A stretch of DNA of 64,000 bases from Acidithiobacillus_B sp049965315 (GTDB lineage: Bacteria > Pseudomonadota > Gammaproteobacteria > Acidithiobacillales > Acidithiobacillaceae): positions 4,698 to 68,697 of the forward strand of contig NZ_JBMFWL010000008.1 of the NCBI RefSeq assembly GCF_049965315.1, given 5' to 3'. The stretch's first letter is position 1, and each line of letters begins with the position of its first letter. This document shows positions 61,471-64,000 of the stretch, piece after piece. The position numbers and the translations under genes are program-made. The notes under the pieces are model-generated. The model made no database searches. It was not told the origin of the DNA and worked only from the letters and a program-made list of their open reading frames with translations.

Positions 61471-64000
61471 GGGGGCATGACTGCCGGCCCTGGGGGAGCC
61501 ACGCCTGCAGCCAGACGTCGAGATGATCCTCCAGCAGCCAGCGCTGGCGGACCTTTTCCCGCAGCAGGTCCCCCTGCCGGGCCAGGGCGTCGCGGTCGGA
61601 CACCGCCTCGCGGATGGCCTTGAGCCAGTCCCGATAGCGATTGGCCACCCGCCAGACGGGAAAATCCCCCTGATAGGGCGTGAGATCCGAGCAGACCACG
61701 GGATAACCCAGCACCCCGTATTCCAGCAGGCGCAGGTGGCTCTTGGCCTCGTTGAAGGCATTATCCTCCAGAGGCGCGATGGCCAGATCCAGGTCCAGGC
61801 TGGCGAGCTTGGCCGGGTATTGGGGCAGCGGCACCCCCGGATAAAACTCCTGCACATAAGGGCGCAGGGCGTCGGGGCAGAGGCCGAAGAACACCCAGTC
61901 CACCTCTTTGGCCAATTCCCGCACCACATCGGCCACGAGTTCCAGATCCCCGGTATGCCCTACCCCGCCCGCCCAGCCCACCCGCGGCTTGGGCCCGCCA
62001 CGGCGCCGGGGCGCAAGTCCGTCCCAGCGTGCCCTTTCCAGATAATTGGGGACGACCCGCACCTCATCGCTGAATCCCGCATAGGCCTTGGCCAAGGGCT
62101 CCGTAGCCACCACCAGGCGGTTGCACAGCCCCGCCGCCTTGCGAAAACGCTTGGCGATATCCTTATGGATGCTGGCCTTATGCACACTCTTGGTGGGGAG
62201 GTTGGTGATGAGGTCGTCAATCTCGAAGACGCGAAAGGCCTTGCTGAAACGCCGGTGCCGCTCCAGGGCCTCGATCTGCGGCCACTCCATCTGCCGCTGC
62301 AGGACGATGCTGTCGGGCGAGAAGCGCTCCATCTCGGCGGGTTCGAAGATGCGCATGGTCTCCCAGCCCTGCACCAGACCCGCCGTGCGCAGGGCGCGCA
62401 TGGGGGCAATGATGCGATACTCGCCGCAGCCTTCCCGGTCGGCGGAGTGCACCAGAACCCGCGGCCGCGGCCGCCATGCCGGGTCCCAGCTCAGCGGCGG
62501 CTGATCTTCCAGCAGGAAATCCGTACTGACCAGGCTGAGATGCCGGTTGTAAGCCGGATCAAAGGCGAGCTGCGGCAGCCAGCGATCGTAGAAGGCCGTC
62601 TTTTCCGCCGCAAAGCGCGCCAGCTTCTGGGCACTGGGACGCTGTTCCACCTCCCCTTTCTGACTGGCGGAGCCTTCGTGAAGGAGCATGGCCCAGGGCG
62701 TCCAGACGATGCGGTGCCCGGCCTCGCGCACTTTGAGGCAGAGATCGACGTCATTGTAGGAAACCTGGAACCGTTCCTCATCCAGGCCCCCGACCATCTG
62801 GAAAACCTCTTTGCGCACGAGCAGGCAGGCCGCAGTCACGGCGGAATAATCCTGGGTGAGCTGGGCGCGGCCGAAATAGCCCCGGTCCTCCGGCGGCCGC
62901 CCGATGAATGGGTGCTCGGCAGGACCTTTCATCCCGAGGACCACGCCGGCGTGCTGGATCTTGCCGTCGGGGTAGAGGAGCTTTGCGCCAACGATGCCCA
63001 CCCCGGGCCGCAGGGCGTGGCTCATCATTTCGTCCAGCCAGTCTTCATGGAGGGCGGCGGTGTCGTTATTGAGCAGCAGGCAATATTCACCCCGCGCCGC
63101 CCCAACGGCCTGGTTGTTCATGGCGGAAAAGTTAAAGGCGCCGGGGTAACGCAGCACCCGCAGGCGCCCCCCCAGGCTCTCTTCCTGTTCCGCCAAGAGG
63201 TCGAGGTAGCGCCGGGCCTCCGGATCCTGGCTGTCGTTGTCCACCACCAGGATCTCGTAGGCGGGGTAACGGGTCTTTTCGATGACCGATTCGATGCAGC
63301 GCTGCAAAAAACCCAGTTGATCGCGGGTGGGGATGATGATGGACACCAGCGGGGCGGCGGAGAGGGCATAGCGCACGCGATAGGAGGGCGGAAAGGGGCC
63401 GGGAGAGACTTCGGCGGCAATCCCCAGCCGCTGCAGATGCCGTTCCAGGACCGCCTGACCAGCGGCCAGGATCTCCGGGATGGATTTGCGGCAATGGCTG
63501 CTGCCCTGCAGACGATGGTAAAGCACCTCGGGAACATGGCCGATGCCGGCGTCGCCCACCCCTGCGGCTTGCAGGTGTTCCCAGGCCCGCAGCACCAGGT
63601 CATAGTCCTCCGCCCCTTCCGCCTCCGGATCAAAACCGCCCAGGGCCGTAAACAGGTCTTTGCGGACGACCAGCAGGCCGCCCGTATAGGGCAGGCTGCG
63701 CAGATAATCGAGATTGAAATCGGGCTTGCAGTGGGGGTTGAGGTGTTGACCGTCTGAGGTGAGGTTATCCTCGTCGGTGTAGATCAATTGCCATTGGGGG
63801 TGCTTGCGGATGGCCTGGGCGATGCGGAAGCTGGCATCGGGGGCCAGTTGGTCGCCGGCGTCCATGAGGGCGATCCAGTCGGCGGATGTCTCCTCCAGCG
63901 CCGCGTTGGCGACCGCCAGAAAATCATCGCCGGGTACGGAGATGGCTTGCCACAGGGGGGCCAACCATTGCCCTTGCAGGCTCTCCGTGGTGGGCTGCAG
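61463..64000 (-). CDS. multidomain glycosyltransferase (GT2-GT2-GT4-like), partial at 5' end
   Basis: At least 845 codons; the N-terminus lies beyond 64000. A first GT2 domain, partly outside, shows ALMDAGDQLAPDASFRIAQA and LIYTDEDNL. A second GT2 domain begins PLVSIIIPTRDQLGFLQRCI and has LLLNNDTAALHEDWLDEMM. A GT4/GT1-like C-terminal domain has VGWAGGVGHTGDLELVADVV and LRLLEYGVLGYPVV. No membrane segment is seen. Such long proteins beside fliC usually build flagellin glycans; O-antigen or capsule work is the alternative. The gene ends inside a REP element. Confidence 0.85.
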   Translation of the reverse strand: MQPTTESLQGQWLAPLWQAISVPGDDFLAVANAALEETSADWIALMDAGDQLAPDASFRIAQAIRKHPQWQLIYTDEDNLTSDGQHLNPHCKPDFNLDYLRSLPYTGGLLVVRKDLFTALGGFDPEAEGAEDYDLVLRAWEHLQAAGVGDAGIGHVPEVLYHRLQGSSHCRKSIPEILAAGQAVLERHLQRLGIAAEVSPGPFPPSYRVRYALSAAPLVSIIIPTRDQLGFLQRCIESVIEKTRYPAYEILVVDNDSQDPEARRYLDLLAEQEESLGGRLRVLRYPGAFNFSAMNNQAVGAARGEYCLLLNNDTAALHEDWLDEMMSHALRPGVGIVGAKLLYPDGKIQHAGVVLGMKGPAEHPFIGRPPEDRGYFGRAQLTQDYSAVTAACLLVRKEVFQMVGGLDEERFQVSYNDVDLCLKVREAGHRIVWTPWAMLLHEGSASQKGEVEQRPSAQKLARFAAEKTAFYDRWLPQLAFDPAYNRHLSLVSTDFLLEDQPPLSWDPAWRPRPRVLVHSADREGCGEYRIIAPMRALRTAGLVQGWETMRIFEPAEMERFSPDSIVLQRQMEWPQIEALERHRRFSKAFRVFEIDDLITNLPTKSVHKASIHKDIAKRFRKAAGLCNRLVVATEPLAKAYAGFSDEVRVVPNYLERARWDGLAPRRRGGPKPRVGWAGGVGHTGDLELVADVVRELAKEVDWVFFGLCPDALRPYVQEFYPGVPLPQYPAKLASLDLDLAIAPLEDNAFNEAKSHLRLLEYGVLGYPVVCSDLTPYQGDFPVWRVANRYRDWLKAIREAVSDRDALARQGDLLREKVRQRWLLEDHLDVWLQAWLPQGRQSCPHR

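Overview
The window is a GC-rich bacterial chromosome segment with dense, mostly minus-strand, operon-packed genes. Gene families and order point to a Gammaproteobacteria-like or Acidithiobacillia-like organism. The evidence is the yceD-rpmF-plsX-fabHDG-acpP-fabF cluster, a Pseudomonas-type fleQ/fleS/fleR polar-flagellum cluster, LexA with a CTGT-N8-ACAG box, and a lexA-imuA-imuB-dnaE2 cassette. An Acidithiobacillus relative is my best guess, but this is inference and no marker in the window settles it.

Region 1 (1-5608, minus): fatty-acid and phospholipid synthesis, yceD-rpmF-plsX-fabH-fabD-fabG-acpP-fabF, with fabF cut by the window edge. Region 2 (5609-9396, plus): an intergenic stretch with a REP-like palindrome, then PEP carboxylase and a Maf/YceF nucleotide pyrophosphatase. 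Region 3 (9397-16312): a TPR membrane protein (minus), divergent from a complete tripartite RND efflux operon that ends at a clear terminator. Region 4 (16346-21581, plus): folD, ppk1, a small ParA-like ATPase and a CYTH-CHAD protein, all overlapping or nearly so. The last three suggest a polyphosphate synthesis, binding and positioning module. Region 5 (21664-31456, minus): a small unknown, pepN and a DsbG-like disulfide protein, then the SOS mutagenesis operon lexA-imuA-imuB-dnaE2 behind a perfect LexA palindrome. Region 6 (31609-34447): a YadS/TRIC-like membrane protein, a decayed wHTH gene fragment, tRNA-Ala(GGC) with a consensus promoter, and a divergent RqcH-like NFACT protein.

Region 7 (34438-64000, minus): an almost uninterrupted flagellar cluster. 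In transcription order it runs glycosyltransferase, fliC, flaG, fliD, fliS, a PilZ-like gene, fleQ, fleS, fleR, fliEFGHIJK, fliMNOPQR, flhB, flhA, flhF, flhG, fliA, motA and a tiny Pro/Lys-rich gene. A sigma-28 promoter precedes fliC and a sigma-54-type promoter precedes fliE, which fits the class II/III/IV hierarchy driven by FleQ, FleSR and FliA. The cluster lacks fliL, motB/motD and all che genes at the places where relatives carry them. Its FleQ lacks the N-terminal receiver-like domain.

Most promising for new biology: the ppk1/ParA/CYTH-CHAD module, the tRNA-Ala next to an RqcH-like gene, and the non-canonical flagellar regulators with the PilZ-like neighbour. Part of the annotation is homology recognition by eye; no database search was run.
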